Source: Pollutibacter soli
GTDB lineage: Bacteria > Bacteroidota > Bacteroidia > Chitinophagales > Chitinophagaceae
Direction: 5' to 3'
Assembly: GCA_029269725.1 (NCBI GenBank)
Contig: JARJHS010000016.1
Coordinates: forward strand, 1-63,625
DNA length: 63,625 nt
Below the pieces are notes generated by a model. That model was given only the letters and a program-made list of their open reading frames with translations, was not told where the DNA came from and searched no databases. Shown here piece after piece: positions 54,701-62,544 of the stretch; position 1 is the stretch's first letter, and every line of letters starts with the position of its first letter. Both the position numbers and the translations under genes were made by a program.

Positions 54701-55228
54701 GACAGTACGGCCACCGCACTTGCTGATTATACCTCCCAGCAAAATAAGTTGTTGACTTTCCTGCCGGGAGAGATAACAAAATTAATCCCGGTCGAAATCA
54801 AGTACGACCAGGTGAAAGAAGGCACAGAAAGGTTCTTGCTGATATTGCGCTCGTCTGTTAATGCCGGCTTGCCTCCAGCCACCGGCGCCGATGACAGAGC
54901 AATTATTTCGATTTATAATGTCGTCCAGCCGGCAAATACAAGATCGATCGCTGACTATATTGAATCTGCTGCCGGCGACAAGGAGTTACAGATACGTGTT
55001 GCGCCAAATCCAAGTAGCAGTTTATTCCAGATTACGTTTGATGGGAATGGCCGATCATCCACACGTGTACGCATAACTGATATCTCGGGCCGACTGGTAC
55101 AGGAGAAGGTGTTGTTGCCGGGTGTGAGCCGTATCAACCTCGGTGACAACTGGGTGAACGGAACATATATAGCAGAAATAATTCAGGGCGAAAGGAGAAA
55201 AACCATTCAACTGATCAAACTGAAATAA
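51746..55228 (+). CDS. T9SS-exported GloVer-repeat protein with MopE and Calx-beta domains
   Basis: 1160 residues, signal peptide ending SISQ. Residues about 20-740 are about 13 GloVer-type tandem repeats (TIGR03803-like) marked by KLYGVTRYGG, KLYGTTSLGG, LLYGTTTAGG and similar, separated by TIFSFDP or IYSFDP strands; these should form propeller-like blades. Then a MopE-type Ca or metal-binding stretch (EICDGIDNDCDGLIDED and EICGNKIDDDCDGLVDEN, about 740-830), two Calx-beta modules (about 835-945 and 946-1055), and a T9SS sorting domain (about 1075-1160; VAPNPSSSLFQITFDG, ISGRLVQEKVLLPGVSRINL). Thus it is exported and probably surface attached. Ligand unknown. Confidence 0.9.
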   Translation: MKKCTLVTSIVFLFFSVSISQPVFWGTTSKGGGGGNIFKYAVAGNKLNTVFAWADNGRNPDSQSDLVEAANKKLYGVTRYGGSKGYGTVFVYDPVTNQHTAIHHFSKTDGSNPLGSLVRANDGKLYGVTQMGGTGDGTIFSVDPATNKVTRVYNFLAANISHPFAGLMLASNGKLYGTTAHSRNLGLGGGSIFSFDPVTKAVVKLADLEGTGIVLPKSAMVQLSNGLMYGISTFVGSDGKGAMFEFNPVTNKVEKIYEYNIDLGCIPNGLIVGTDQKLYGTTSLGGMNFGGSLGGTIYSFDPVIRKYTPLYNFSDPTGSSPAGNLFLARDGLFYGTASGGKNGRGVVFSFGNNNTYRVLYEFRATDEGYPKGGFIEATVDGQMYALASGDGAGLGGVFSFSRQTGIYKSLASFTSADGAAPYTGLEQAPNGKLYGTLTASGTPGTTGAIFSIDTATGTFTKIYSFTEKDGSRIVNELTLGADGKLYGLATIGGSNAGGTLFSLDPVTNKFAVLYSFSSTLGIYPTGKLARRIDNGLLYGTTTAGGANAQGTIFSFDPATKKYTKLYDFSTAQSGQPVGNLTIGTDGLLYGYTDQTFFIPDNRGSIYSFNPLTKQINFLHTFNGTNGASPRGGLLVSGSKLYGVTNSGGTGFYGTVFSFDPLAKKHTIMYNLTLVNGAYPLGSLALGSDGLIYGLTSIGGTGGVGVLFSVNPVNNAFRKLQNFTTTNGANPQFVSLVELKTCVPIKEICDGIDNDCDGLIDEDVKKTFYPDKDGDGYGTLTGGISACTAPAGYVANNKDCNDADVKINPKAIEICGNKIDDDCDGLVDENCAGSTNPAITASAVNVIEGNAGAINAVFEIKLSVASGVPVGVTYTTESASAIAGTDFVTKSGTIVFPANTLTMTVPVAIKPDKLDEEDEKFVFKLSAPANATLATAEVYGTIIDDDAEPVLKIYDLTVQENAGTGSVRVSLSAASGKTVQVYYDSRDSTATALADYTSQQNKLLTFLPGEITKLIPVEIKYDQVKEGTERFLLILRSSVNAGLPPATGADDRAIISIYNVVQPANTRSIADYIESAAGDKELQIRVAPNPSSSLFQITFDGNGRSSTRVRITDISGRLVQEKVLLPGVSRINLGDNWVNGTYIAEIIQGERRKTIQLIKLK

Positions 55229-55246
55229 AAGTTGTTTTAGAAAATT

Positions 55247-55283
55247 GAATTCCCCGGATCCTATTAAAGGCCGGGGAATTTTA
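55247..55283. terminator. Terminator after the T9SS client
   Basis: Inverted repeat AATTCCCCGG (55248-55257) and CCGGGGAATT (55271-55280) followed by TTATTT. It lies 19 bases past the stop codon. Confidence 0.75.
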
Positions 55284-55453
55284 TTTAAGTTGCGTTGACC
55301 GCTTATTACCGGTGAAAAGTTTTGCTCGCCGTGATTACCCAGCACATTAATAATCCAGTGTGCGTCAAACCTGTCAACTGGCAACCAACAACGGAGAATT
55401 GAAAAATCAGTATTCTGTCATCTTTTCAAACTCTTCCAGGTGAAACGCTACCT

Positions 55454-55807
55454 TCATCCTGTTCTGGCGGATTTATACATTGCCTGTATAATGCGCATTT
55501 CCCTTAGCCCCATTTCTGCAGGCACTAGCTTTTCCCGATCATATCTTACACACTGGGCAAAATCATCCATTTGTGCAGCTTGTTGATTTACCGGGTGAAA
55601 ATCCATTTCTCCTTCTGAAGTTTTGCCTTTCAGGCCGCCATATTCATATCCAGGTTCTAGCCCGAACCAAACTCGCACTGCATCCGCATGCATTGAATGC
55701 TGATGTTTCGAGTAGCCCGTCCCGCAAACAGCAACAGATCCTTCATCAAAGCACATCTTTCATTCTATACCTTCTTCGACTTCACCAAATCTCACCGCAT
55801 CTGATAC
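55454..55807 (-). pseudogene. Decayed Gfo/Idh/MocA oxidoreductase, C-terminal part
   Basis: The minus strand reads SDAVRFGEVEEGIE, a TGA stop where the family has Trp, then KMCFDEGSVAVCGTGYS and PGYEYGGLKGKTSEGEMDFH, ending GLREMRIIQAMYKSARTG. This is the last third of a Gfo/Idh/MocA protein; the N-terminal Rossmann domain is absent. The upstream break is next to a half copy of the palindrome family (AAACCTTGCCTCTAC at about 55812). Confidence 0.65.
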
Positions 55808-55997
55808 GGTACAAACCTTGCCTCTACGGCGACAGGTAACTGGCCTGTGATATATAGCTGCCTGCACGCGATAATATTCACGCTTATGCCACCGGCCATC
55901 AGCCCCTTTCGCATCCGGTAAAAGAATGCGGAATTACATCGATAGGAATAATGAGCCTATACTGGAGCCTGCTAGCAGGAAATGCTTCGATACTTCG
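55808..55997. other. Gap with a half palindrome
   Basis: 190 bases without a gene. A half palindrome AAACCTTGCCTCTAC is present near 55812. Nothing else was recognised. Confidence 0.5.
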
Positions 55998-56846
55998 TTA
56001 AATATTTACAACCGCCCCTTGCAGATGACCAACAGCATCCCTGAGGAAGTTGGGAATAATATGCGCGTAGGTCCACAATATCTTATCGGGGTCGTTCAAT
56101 TGTGTGATCATCGATTCCCACTTTTCATAACCATGGGTTTCCACAACTACTTTCTTCTTTTCTTCCGTTTGCAGATGGATGCTCATGCCGTGCGCGTCAG
56201 CTTCAGGATGAAATTGCATGCCCACGATATATTCTGAAAACCTGATCCCCATAACGGCTCTTTCGAGAGGCACATGTGGTCTTTCTTTCTCGATGCAGAG
56301 CAATTTAGCGCCGATCTGTTTTATTTTATTGTGAAAAGGCTGCAGCACCTGGTAATCGCGGCTGTCTACTGCATAAAACGGATCATGCAATCCTGCAAAT
56401 ACGGGATCATTCTCCCCATCCGGGAGAATATGAACAGGAAAAACGCCGAAGGCTGTGGATTTTCTTTTCGTCACATGAGCAATTTTATGATGCCTGCAAA
56501 CGAGCTGAAATGAATGGCAGATAAAAAACACAAATTTTTTTACCCGGCGCGCAGGATTTGCATTCCATTTTTCTACCTGGGACAGCCAATGAAAGTAATG
56601 ACGTTCCCATGCTGATCCTTCACTTTCCAAAGGGCTTCCGGGCCCGCCGCTGGAAATGTAAATATCATAATCAAGATTTGGCACCTCATGTTTTATCCTA
56701 ACATCAAACTCATCCCAGGTGAGATTCAACTGGCTTTCCTGGGCATAACTTTTCAGTAGGTCACGAATACAGCGCATACCCTGGTTGGGTGCACCGGCAT
56801 ATAGATCGAGGATAGCTACTTTTATTTCTGATTTATCAGCGTCCAT
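55998..56846 (-). CDS. Class I glutamine amidotransferase-like protein
   Basis: 282 residues from MDADKSEIKVAILDLYAGAP. The domain starts with the AILDLYAGAPNQGMRCI loop and ISSGGPGSPLESEGSAWERH; the nucleophile Cys is in FFICHSFQLVCRHH and the His-Glu pair in GMQFHPEADAHGMSIHLQTE, so all three catalytic residues are present. It would supply ammonia from glutamine or cut a gamma-glutamyl bond. The in-frame upstream part overlaps the divergent peptidase gene and is rejected. A -7 element TAAATTTG lies at 56858-56865 on this strand. It fits with the GCS2 and ATP-grasp ligases. Confidence 0.85.
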   Translation of the reverse strand: MDADKSEIKVAILDLYAGAPNQGMRCIRDLLKSYAQESQLNLTWDEFDVRIKHEVPNLDYDIYISSGGPGSPLESEGSAWERHYFHWLSQVEKWNANPARRVKKFVFFICHSFQLVCRHHKIAHVTKRKSTAFGVFPVHILPDGENDPVFAGLHDPFYAVDSRDYQVLQPFHNKIKQIGAKLLCIEKERPHVPLERAVMGIRFSEYIVGMQFHPEADAHGMSIHLQTEEKKKVVVETHGYEKWESMITQLNDPDKILWTYAHIIPNFLRDAVGHLQGAVVNI

Positions 56847-56966
56847 AGTATAATCGGCAAATTTACAAATTTTAGCGTCTGAAGACGCCAGTATTCCTTT
56901 GCTAAAACGCTGACCGGACCTCGATATGATGCTAATTTGCTTTAACTTGACAGCAACCGGTAAAAC

Positions 56967-57995
56967 ATGAGAAAAACTGCACATGTTTGTTGTCTGATGC
57001 TGTCCTGCTTGTCGTTCGCTTACTGCTCTCAAAAAAAACAGGTGACAGATATAAAAGTCACATATTTCGCCCGCGTTGACAGCGGCGTCCAGGTAGCAGG
57101 AATAAAAATGATACCGGTAGAAACTCCTGTTGGAAAATTCCGCGTGTGGACGAAAAGGTTTGGCAATAATCCACGCATTAAAGTCCTGTTGCTCCATGGC
57201 GGGCCGTCCATGACACATGAGTATATGGAGTGTTTTGAAAGCTTTTTTCCCTCGGAAGGAATTGAATTTTATGAATATGATCAGCTTGGATCGTACTATT
57301 CTGATCAACCGACGGACAGCAGTTTGTGGACCACGGAAAGATTTGTTGAAGAAGTTGAACAGGTCAGGAAGGCTTTAGGACTGAATAAAGACAATTTCTA
57401 TCTGCTTGGAAATTCGTGGGGAGGAATTCTTGGTATGGAATACGCGTTTAAATACCAGGATAACATGAAGGCATTGATCATCTGTAATATGATGGCAAGT
57501 GCGGGTGCGTATGACCGTTATGCTGACGAAGTTCTTGCAAAGCAGATGGATCCAAAAGTCCTGGATACATTGCGGAGGCTTGAAAGTTCCGGTAACACAC
57601 AGGATCCGGCCTATATGCGTTTATTGATTCCGAATTATTATAACCAGCACATCATCCGCCTGCCGGAGTGGCCGGACCCGGTGAATCGTTCTTTCAAACA
57701 TGCTAACACTACCGTGTACACGATTATGCAGGGTCCTTCTGAATTCGGTATTTCCGGAAGATTGGGAAACTGGGAACGCGAAAAGGATTTGCCAAAGATT
57801 AAAATACCCGTTCTCACCGTAGGAGCAAAATACGATACGATGGATCCGGAGCATATGAAATGGATGAGCACGCAATTTAAAAAAGGGGAGTATCTCTATT
57901 GTCCGAATGGTTCGCATCTGTCGATGTGGGATGACCAGGAAGTTTTTATGAATGGAGTGGTTTCGTTTATTAAAAAAGTTGATGCAGGAAAATAG
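56967..57995 (+). CDS. Proline iminopeptidase-like lipoprotein (S33)
   Basis: 342 residues. Lipoprotein signal ends at FAYC (Cys20). The S33 alpha/beta hydrolase core shows VLLLHGGPSMTHEYMECF (HGGP oxyanion motif), EYDQLGSYYSDQP, nucleophile GNSWGGILGMEYA, acid in VGAKYDTMDPEHM and His in CPNGSHLSMWDDQ. It removes N-terminal proline or small residues from peptides, here in the periplasm. It is divergent from the amidotransferase gene, and its stop is followed by GGAGGCGGGAG words. Confidence 0.87.
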   Translation: MRKTAHVCCLMLSCLSFAYCSQKKQVTDIKVTYFARVDSGVQVAGIKMIPVETPVGKFRVWTKRFGNNPRIKVLLLHGGPSMTHEYMECFESFFPSEGIEFYEYDQLGSYYSDQPTDSSLWTTERFVEEVEQVRKALGLNKDNFYLLGNSWGGILGMEYAFKYQDNMKALIICNMMASAGAYDRYADEVLAKQMDPKVLDTLRRLESSGNTQDPAYMRLLIPNYYNQHIIRLPEWPDPVNRSFKHANTTVYTIMQGPSEFGISGRLGNWEREKDLPKIKIPVLTVGAKYDTMDPEHMKWMSTQFKKGEYLYCPNGSHLSMWDDQEVFMNGVVSFIKKVDAGK

Positions 57996-58574
57996 GGGGG
58001 AGGCGGGAGAACGGAGGCAGGAGAAAGACAGTAGAAGTGAGTAGTAGCTAGTAAGTAGTAAGCAGGGAACCGCCGGCTAATGTGGATGATAGAATCTTTT
58101 ATCTGGAAAAAAATGCACAGGGCCGCAGGCAATTGACAGCAGATGGGTGCAAGCTGATTTAATATTGACAAAGAATGCCCTTATAAAATAAGATGGTGTT
58201 AGAAAATACGATATTCAAATTGTAAACAGCCGGCTCAAAACATGTAAACCTTCGGTAACTCCCAATAATGAGCAACCTCTAAGAACAATGTGGTAAGCAG
58301 GGAACCGCCGGCTAATCTGGATGATAGAATCTTTTATCTGGAAAAAATGCACAGGGCCGCAGGCAATTGACAGCAGATGGGTGCAAGCTGATTTAATATT
58401 GACAAAGAATGCCTTGATAAAATAAAGATGGTGTTAGAAAATACGATATTCAAATTGTAAGCAGCCGGCTCAAAACATGTAAACCTTCGGTAACTCACAA
58501 AAATGAGCAGCCTCTAAAAACTATGAACTAAGAACTAAGAACTAAGAACTAAGAACTAAGAACTAAGAACTTCC
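57996..58574 (+). repeat. Tandem 235-bp duplication, words and 7-bp microsatellite
   Basis: After GGAGGCGGGAGAACGGAGGC words, a 235-base unit occurs twice (58058-58292 and 58293-58527), nearly identical. It holds GTAAGCAGGGAACCGCCGGC and a gene remnant in frame (VDDRIFYLEKNAQGRR, then QLTADGCKLI and a stop); copy 2 has one A fewer in the A-run, which breaks that frame. It is followed by six copies of AAGAACT (58526-58570) reaching the GCS2 stop. Confidence 0.9.
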
Positions 58575-59687
58575 TCAAAGATTTCTCAAAAAACTATCAT
58601 GAATAAAATCGGCTACGCTGATTAAATTCCTGGTATTCTCAAAAACTTTCAGCTGGCGGTCCGCACCTGTGCCATTGTCAAGAATTTTCTGAACAAGACT
58701 CAATGCTCCGCGACAGCCCAGTTCATCTGCCACATCATCAACAAAATCGAGAAGTTCATAGATCAGCACACGTGTGTTCGCTTCTTCTTCCTTACCAAAA
58801 TCGATCAGCCTTCCGTCGATACCATACCTTGATGCGCGCCATTTGTTTTCGTTGACGAGTGCGCGAGGGTAAATAATAAAATTCAGGTTTTGCGATTTCA
58901 GCTTAAATAATTTTGCGCAGATGCATTGAAATAATGCAGTAATCGCGATTGTTTCATCTACCGTCATCGGTACATCGCAAATGCGGAACTCAACAGTACC
59001 AAAGAACGGATGTACACGCAGGTCCCACCAGATCTTTTTTGCATTGTCGATACAATTCGTTTTGATCAGCAGGTTCACATAACTTTCGTAAGCGCCATAG
59101 CTCTCAAAATAATCGGGTATGCCTGTACGTGGGAATTTGTCAAATACTTTTGTGCGGAATGATTTAAATCCGGTGAGTCGGCCTTCCCAGAATGGGGAAT
59201 TGGTTGACAAAGCGAACACGTGGGGCAAAAAATATCTTGCAGAATTGGCAATATGCACTGCCATTTCTTTTGACGGCATACCCACATGTACATGAAGCCC
59301 GAAGATGAGGTTGCTTCTTGCTGCCTCCTGCATTTCATTTACAATCTCAGCATAACGAGCGTGATCGGTGATCAGCTGGCTTTCCCAATGGCTGAAAGGA
59401 TGAGTACCGGCGGCCCCCATCCACAATCCAAGATCACCCGCAACTTTCGAAATCGTCTGACGAAGTGTTGCAACATCTTTATATGCCTCTTCAATATTCT
59501 GACAGATATCTGTACCCACTTCAACGACTGCCTGGTGCATTTCGGCCTTAACCTTATCCTTAATGATCTTCTGACCTTCCGTCACAATTTTTTGCTCATG
59601 ACTTTTGAGTTCACGGGTGGTGGGATCAATCACCATGTATTCTTCCTCAACACCAATGGTGAAATGTTTATAATTTATACTTGCCAT
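58575..59687 (-). CDS. Carboxylate-amine ligase, GCS2/YbdK family
   Basis: 370 residues from MASINYKHFTIGVEEEYMVI. The GCS2 pattern is clear: GVEEEYMVIDPTTRELKSHE, EMHQAVVEVGTDICQNIEEA, LIFGLHVHVGMPSKEMAVHI and GTVEFRICDVPMTVDETIAI. The fold ligates an amine to a gamma-carboxylate with ATP; members of the YbdK branch have weak glutamate-cysteine ligase activity but the natural substrate is often unknown. The next gene upstream, 56 bases away on the same strand, is an ATP-grasp ligase, separated by an AACGTTGAACGT word array, so both are cotranscribed. The start at 59741 runs through the array and is rejected. Confidence 0.9.
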   Translation of the reverse strand: MASINYKHFTIGVEEEYMVIDPTTRELKSHEQKIVTEGQKIIKDKVKAEMHQAVVEVGTDICQNIEEAYKDVATLRQTISKVAGDLGLWMGAAGTHPFSHWESQLITDHARYAEIVNEMQEAARSNLIFGLHVHVGMPSKEMAVHIANSARYFLPHVFALSTNSPFWEGRLTGFKSFRTKVFDKFPRTGIPDYFESYGAYESYVNLLIKTNCIDNAKKIWWDLRVHPFFGTVEFRICDVPMTVDETIAITALFQCICAKLFKLKSQNLNFIIYPRALVNENKWRASRYGIDGRLIDFGKEEEANTRVLIYELLDFVDDVADELGCRGALSLVQKILDNGTGADRQLKVFENTRNLISVADFIHDSFLRNL

Positions 59688-59743
59688 ATTGAAGTTTGGT
59701 TCAACGTTAAACTTTATACGTTCAACGTTGAACGTATTCATAA

Positions 59744-60694
59744 TTAAATAGATTTTCCGGAGCTGCTTCGTTTGATATATTCACCCCAGCTGAGGTTGTC
59801 TTTGCCTGGTTCCTGTGCCAGGGCTCTTTCAATCGCGTAGTTGGCCATCGTTTCTACCACCCATGCAAAATTTTCTTCTCCGACACTTTTGATTTCAGCA
59901 TCAGGTGCGGGATTACAGAAATCAATTGCATATGGAATTCCATCACGTACAGCCAATTCAACTGTATTGAAATCGTAACCCAGGTACTGATTAATGCGAA
60001 GTACAATTTCCTGCATCTGCTGAAGTCTTTCATGCGAAGGGGTAAAGCTTGCTACATAACGGAGATGATGCGGATTGCGCGGCTCGTATGGCATGATGCG
60101 CACATGTTTCCTGCCAATGCAATAACAACGATAGTATTCTTCGAAAATAATTTCTTCCTGCAACAGCATTACAAGCTGTCCGGTCTCCTGGTGTTTTTCA
60201 AAAAAATCATCCATGGAATCCAGGCGATAAACATTTTTCCAGCCACCTCCTGCAAATGGTTTCATGTATGCGGGAAATCCTACGTATTTGAATATCCCCT
60301 CCCAATCCAGCGGATAAATAAGATTGCTGAATGATTCGTTGCTGGTATCATCAGGCAATGCGTGCGAAGGAAGAATCACTGTTTTGGGGACAGGAACATT
60401 GATCTTTGTTGCCAATGCATTATTGAAAAATTTCTCATCAGCACTCCACCAGAATGGATTATTGATAACAGCAGTTCCGCTGAGGGCTGCGTTTTTCAGG
60501 AAAGCCCGGTAAAATGGAACGTCCTGTGAAATACGGTCAACAATCACCGCATAACCCGAGTCCGCACCCTGTGCTACTTTATCAATCATCACCGGTTCCG
60601 CGATAATACCTTCCACATTTTTACTATTGATGCGCTCAACAAATGCATTCGGAAATGATCTTTCTTTTCCGAATAGAATTCCGATCTTTTTCAT
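59744..60694 (-). CDS. RimK/Ddl-like ATP-grasp ligase
   Basis: 316 residues. The ATP-grasp core: KYVGFPAYMKPFAGGGWKNV (adenine and glycine loop), VMLLQEEIIFEEYYRCYCIG, and the Mg2+ site VELAVRDGIPYAIDFCNPAP with Glu, Asp and Asn. N-terminal domain (KIGILFGKERSFPNAFVERI) is pre-ATP-grasp. It would form a peptide or amide bond, probably using a carboxylate-containing acceptor. It is encoded next to the GCS2 ligase, with the esterase gene divergent upstream. Conserved Cys in IDFCNPAP is unusual: it replaces a residue at the Mg2+ site neighbourhood. Confidence 0.87.
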   Translation of the reverse strand: MKKIGILFGKERSFPNAFVERINSKNVEGIIAEPVMIDKVAQGADSGYAVIVDRISQDVPFYRAFLKNAALSGTAVINNPFWWSADEKFFNNALATKINVPVPKTVILPSHALPDDTSNESFSNLIYPLDWEGIFKYVGFPAYMKPFAGGGWKNVYRLDSMDDFFEKHQETGQLVMLLQEEIIFEEYYRCYCIGRKHVRIMPYEPRNPHHLRYVASFTPSHERLQQMQEIVLRINQYLGYDFNTVELAVRDGIPYAIDFCNPAPDAEIKSVGEENFAWVVETMANYAIERALAQEPGKDNLSWGEYIKRSSSGKSI

Positions 60695-60922
60695 ATCAAT
60701 GATTTAATGGTTCTACAGGCCAGGTTTGCTGAAGGATATTGCAGTCACCGGATACAGCAGAGCAGCCGGGGAGAGGCCTGAATGCGGGAACTGCGTATGC
60801 ATGACCGGGTGTAATCAAATATATTTTTTAAGCCGGAGAATACCAAAAATCAAGAAAATTAATCATCTGTATACCATGCAGCTCCTTTTTCTGTTTTAAA
60901 GTATATTTGAAAGTTTTCGAAG

Positions 60923-61756
60923 ATGGTAAAGACATTGAACCTGATGTATGATACGGTACAGTTAATAGAGAAGTCTTTTCAGTCTGAACTCCTGGAACGG
61001 GAGGTACAGATAGATTTTTATTTTCCTTTGAATGTGCCAGCAGATTATCCCTGGGAACTGTTGCTGATCAATGATGGTCAGGACCTGGTGAAAATGGATT
61101 TTGCGGGTATCCTTGACCGCATGTATGCTCAGCATGAAATCTATCCGGTACTGGCTGTGGGTATATATGCAGGTAAAGATCGTAAGCTTGAATATGGTAC
61201 TGCAAAAGAACCGGATTATCTGAATCGCGGCAGTAAAGCAGAAGCTTACACGAAATTCATCTTTGAAGAACTCATTCCAAATATACGCGCCGTTTCAGGT
61301 ATTCAGAATTTCAGGAACAAATTTTTCTCCGGCTTTTCTCTTGGTGGCCTGATGGCGATGGATATCGTATGGAACTATCCTCAGGAGTTTAAAAGTGTTG
61401 GTGTATTCAGCGGTTCATTCTGGTGGAGAAGTGTGGGTCTGGATGAAGGTTATAATGAAGACACCGACCGCATCATGCATCGCCAGGTAAGAGAAGGAAC
61501 ATTTGCTCCCTGGCTCAGATTCTTTTTCGAAACCGGTGCATTTGATGAAACAGCCGATAGAAACAACAATGGCATCATTGATTCCATTGACGATACCCGC
61601 GCATTGATTGACGAGTTGAAAGCCAAGGGTTATACTTCAGATGATATTTTCTATCTTGAACTACACGATGGGCATCATGATATCGAAACCTGGGGGCGGG
61701 CTTTTCCGGCATTCCTTCGATGGGCTATTGGGTTGAACGTGGAACGTAAAACGTGA
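60923..61756 (+). CDS. Enterochelin-esterase-like alpha/beta hydrolase
   Basis: 277 residues. Esterase D/Fes-like: ELLLINDGQDLVKMDFAGIL, nucleophile in FFSGFSLGGLMAMDIVWNYP, FSGSFWWRSVGLDEGYNEDT, acid region near DETADRNNNGIIDSIDDTRA and His in LELHDGHHDIETWGRAFPAF. No signal peptide is evident, so it is cytoplasmic, though related esterases are often exported. Divergent from the ATP-grasp and GCS2 genes by 228 bases. Last residues LNVERKT and the stop are written by GTTGAACGTGGAACGTAAAACG. An alternative start is ATG at 60944. Confidence 0.88.
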   Translation: MVKTLNLMYDTVQLIEKSFQSELLEREVQIDFYFPLNVPADYPWELLLINDGQDLVKMDFAGILDRMYAQHEIYPVLAVGIYAGKDRKLEYGTAKEPDYLNRGSKAEAYTKFIFEELIPNIRAVSGIQNFRNKFFSGFSLGGLMAMDIVWNYPQEFKSVGVFSGSFWWRSVGLDEGYNEDTDRIMHRQVREGTFAPWLRFFFETGAFDETADRNNNGIIDSIDDTRALIDELKAKGYTSDDIFYLELHDGHHDIETWGRAFPAFLRWAIGLNVERKT

Positions 61757-61961
61757 AACGTTGCGGACGCAGTGATCATAACTGGATGAAGAGACGCGAT
61801 GCATCGCGTCACTACGATTTTACTTGCCAAATGCTGAACTTTAGCGACTGTTTCTACTTACTACTTACCACTCACTACTCACTAAAAAAAATGCGATTCC
61901 GGATACACTCCGAAACCGCAGGTTCTAACGTTCTACGTTAAACGTTCTACGTTGAACGTCT
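61733..61961. repeat. AACGTAAAACG island with palindrome between convergent genes
   Basis: 61733-61762 (esterase end), palindrome 61788-61821 with core GACGCGATGCATCGCGTC, TACTTACTACTTACCACTCA words at 61855, and inverted AACGTTCTACGTTAAACGTT words 61925-61961 that begin at the DUF2911 stop. The words after both stops are in opposite orientation on the plus strand, thus the same in the sense of each gene. Confidence 0.87.
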
Positions 61962-62475
61962 ACTGAACATTAAAGCTCACCGCAGTATTCTCCCATGCCA
62001 GTGTTACTTTGTTGCCCGCAATAGTATAGTTCAGTTTTTCAACCAATGATGGCGTTTTTGCAGGAGCCACTTTTACGCGAAGTGCATCATCTTCCTGTTT
62101 GTAACGGAAAGCACCCCACTGATTGGCGGTTTTATTAAAAATCAGCGTCCACTCGCTCTCGTTAGGAATTGCAAAAAATGCATACTTGCCTTTTGGAAGA
62201 GGCTGTCCGTTAATCTTTACGTCTTTGTCAAACTCAATAGTGGTGGCTTCGTTCGCACCAGCGCGCCATACTTTGCCCCAGGGTTCAAGACTTCCAAAGA
62301 TCTTACGTCCCTTTACTGAAGGCTGACTATAATCTATTGTTATATTAGCACCACCAGCTGTTCCGGTTACCTTAGCAGGAGGACTGGGACGTGCGTCTTT
62401 ATTATCCTGGCCACAGGCACTGAGCCCGATGTACAAAAATGCAGTTACCATTAAGAGTGATAATAACCTTTTCAT
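61960..62475 (-). CDS. DUF2911-family lipoprotein
   Basis: 171 residues. Lipobox LSAC (Cys21) and a short polar linker, then the DUF2911 beta-sandwich: ITIDYSQPSVKGRKIFGSLE, WGKVWRAGANEATTIEFDKD and LPKGKYAFFAIPNESEWTLI, WGAFRYKQEDDALRVKVAP. Function unknown; common in Bacteroidota as a secreted or lipid-anchored protein. The stop codon opens an ACGTTCAACGTAGAACG island. Confidence 0.88.
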   Translation of the reverse strand: MKRLLSLLMVTAFLYIGLSACGQDNKDARPSPPAKVTGTAGGANITIDYSQPSVKGRKIFGSLEPWGKVWRAGANEATTIEFDKDVKINGQPLPKGKYAFFAIPNESEWTLIFNKTANQWGAFRYKQEDDALRVKVAPAKTPSLVEKLNYTIAGNKVTLAWENTAVSFNVQ

Positions 62476-62544
62476 TGTGTCAATTTTTTTGGAAGAGTGA
62501 AAGTATGACTTATAACGTTAAGGTTTTATTTAAATATGATGGAA

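Noticed and set aside
56847-57308. Extension of the glutamine amidotransferase to 57308
   Set aside because: Would overlap the divergent S33 peptidase gene and contains no conserved residues; the ATG at 56846 starts the conserved domain.
57896-58171. 91-residue minus-strand ORF in the tandem duplication
   Set aside because: Overlaps the peptidase end on the opposite strand and repeat words; no signal of coding.
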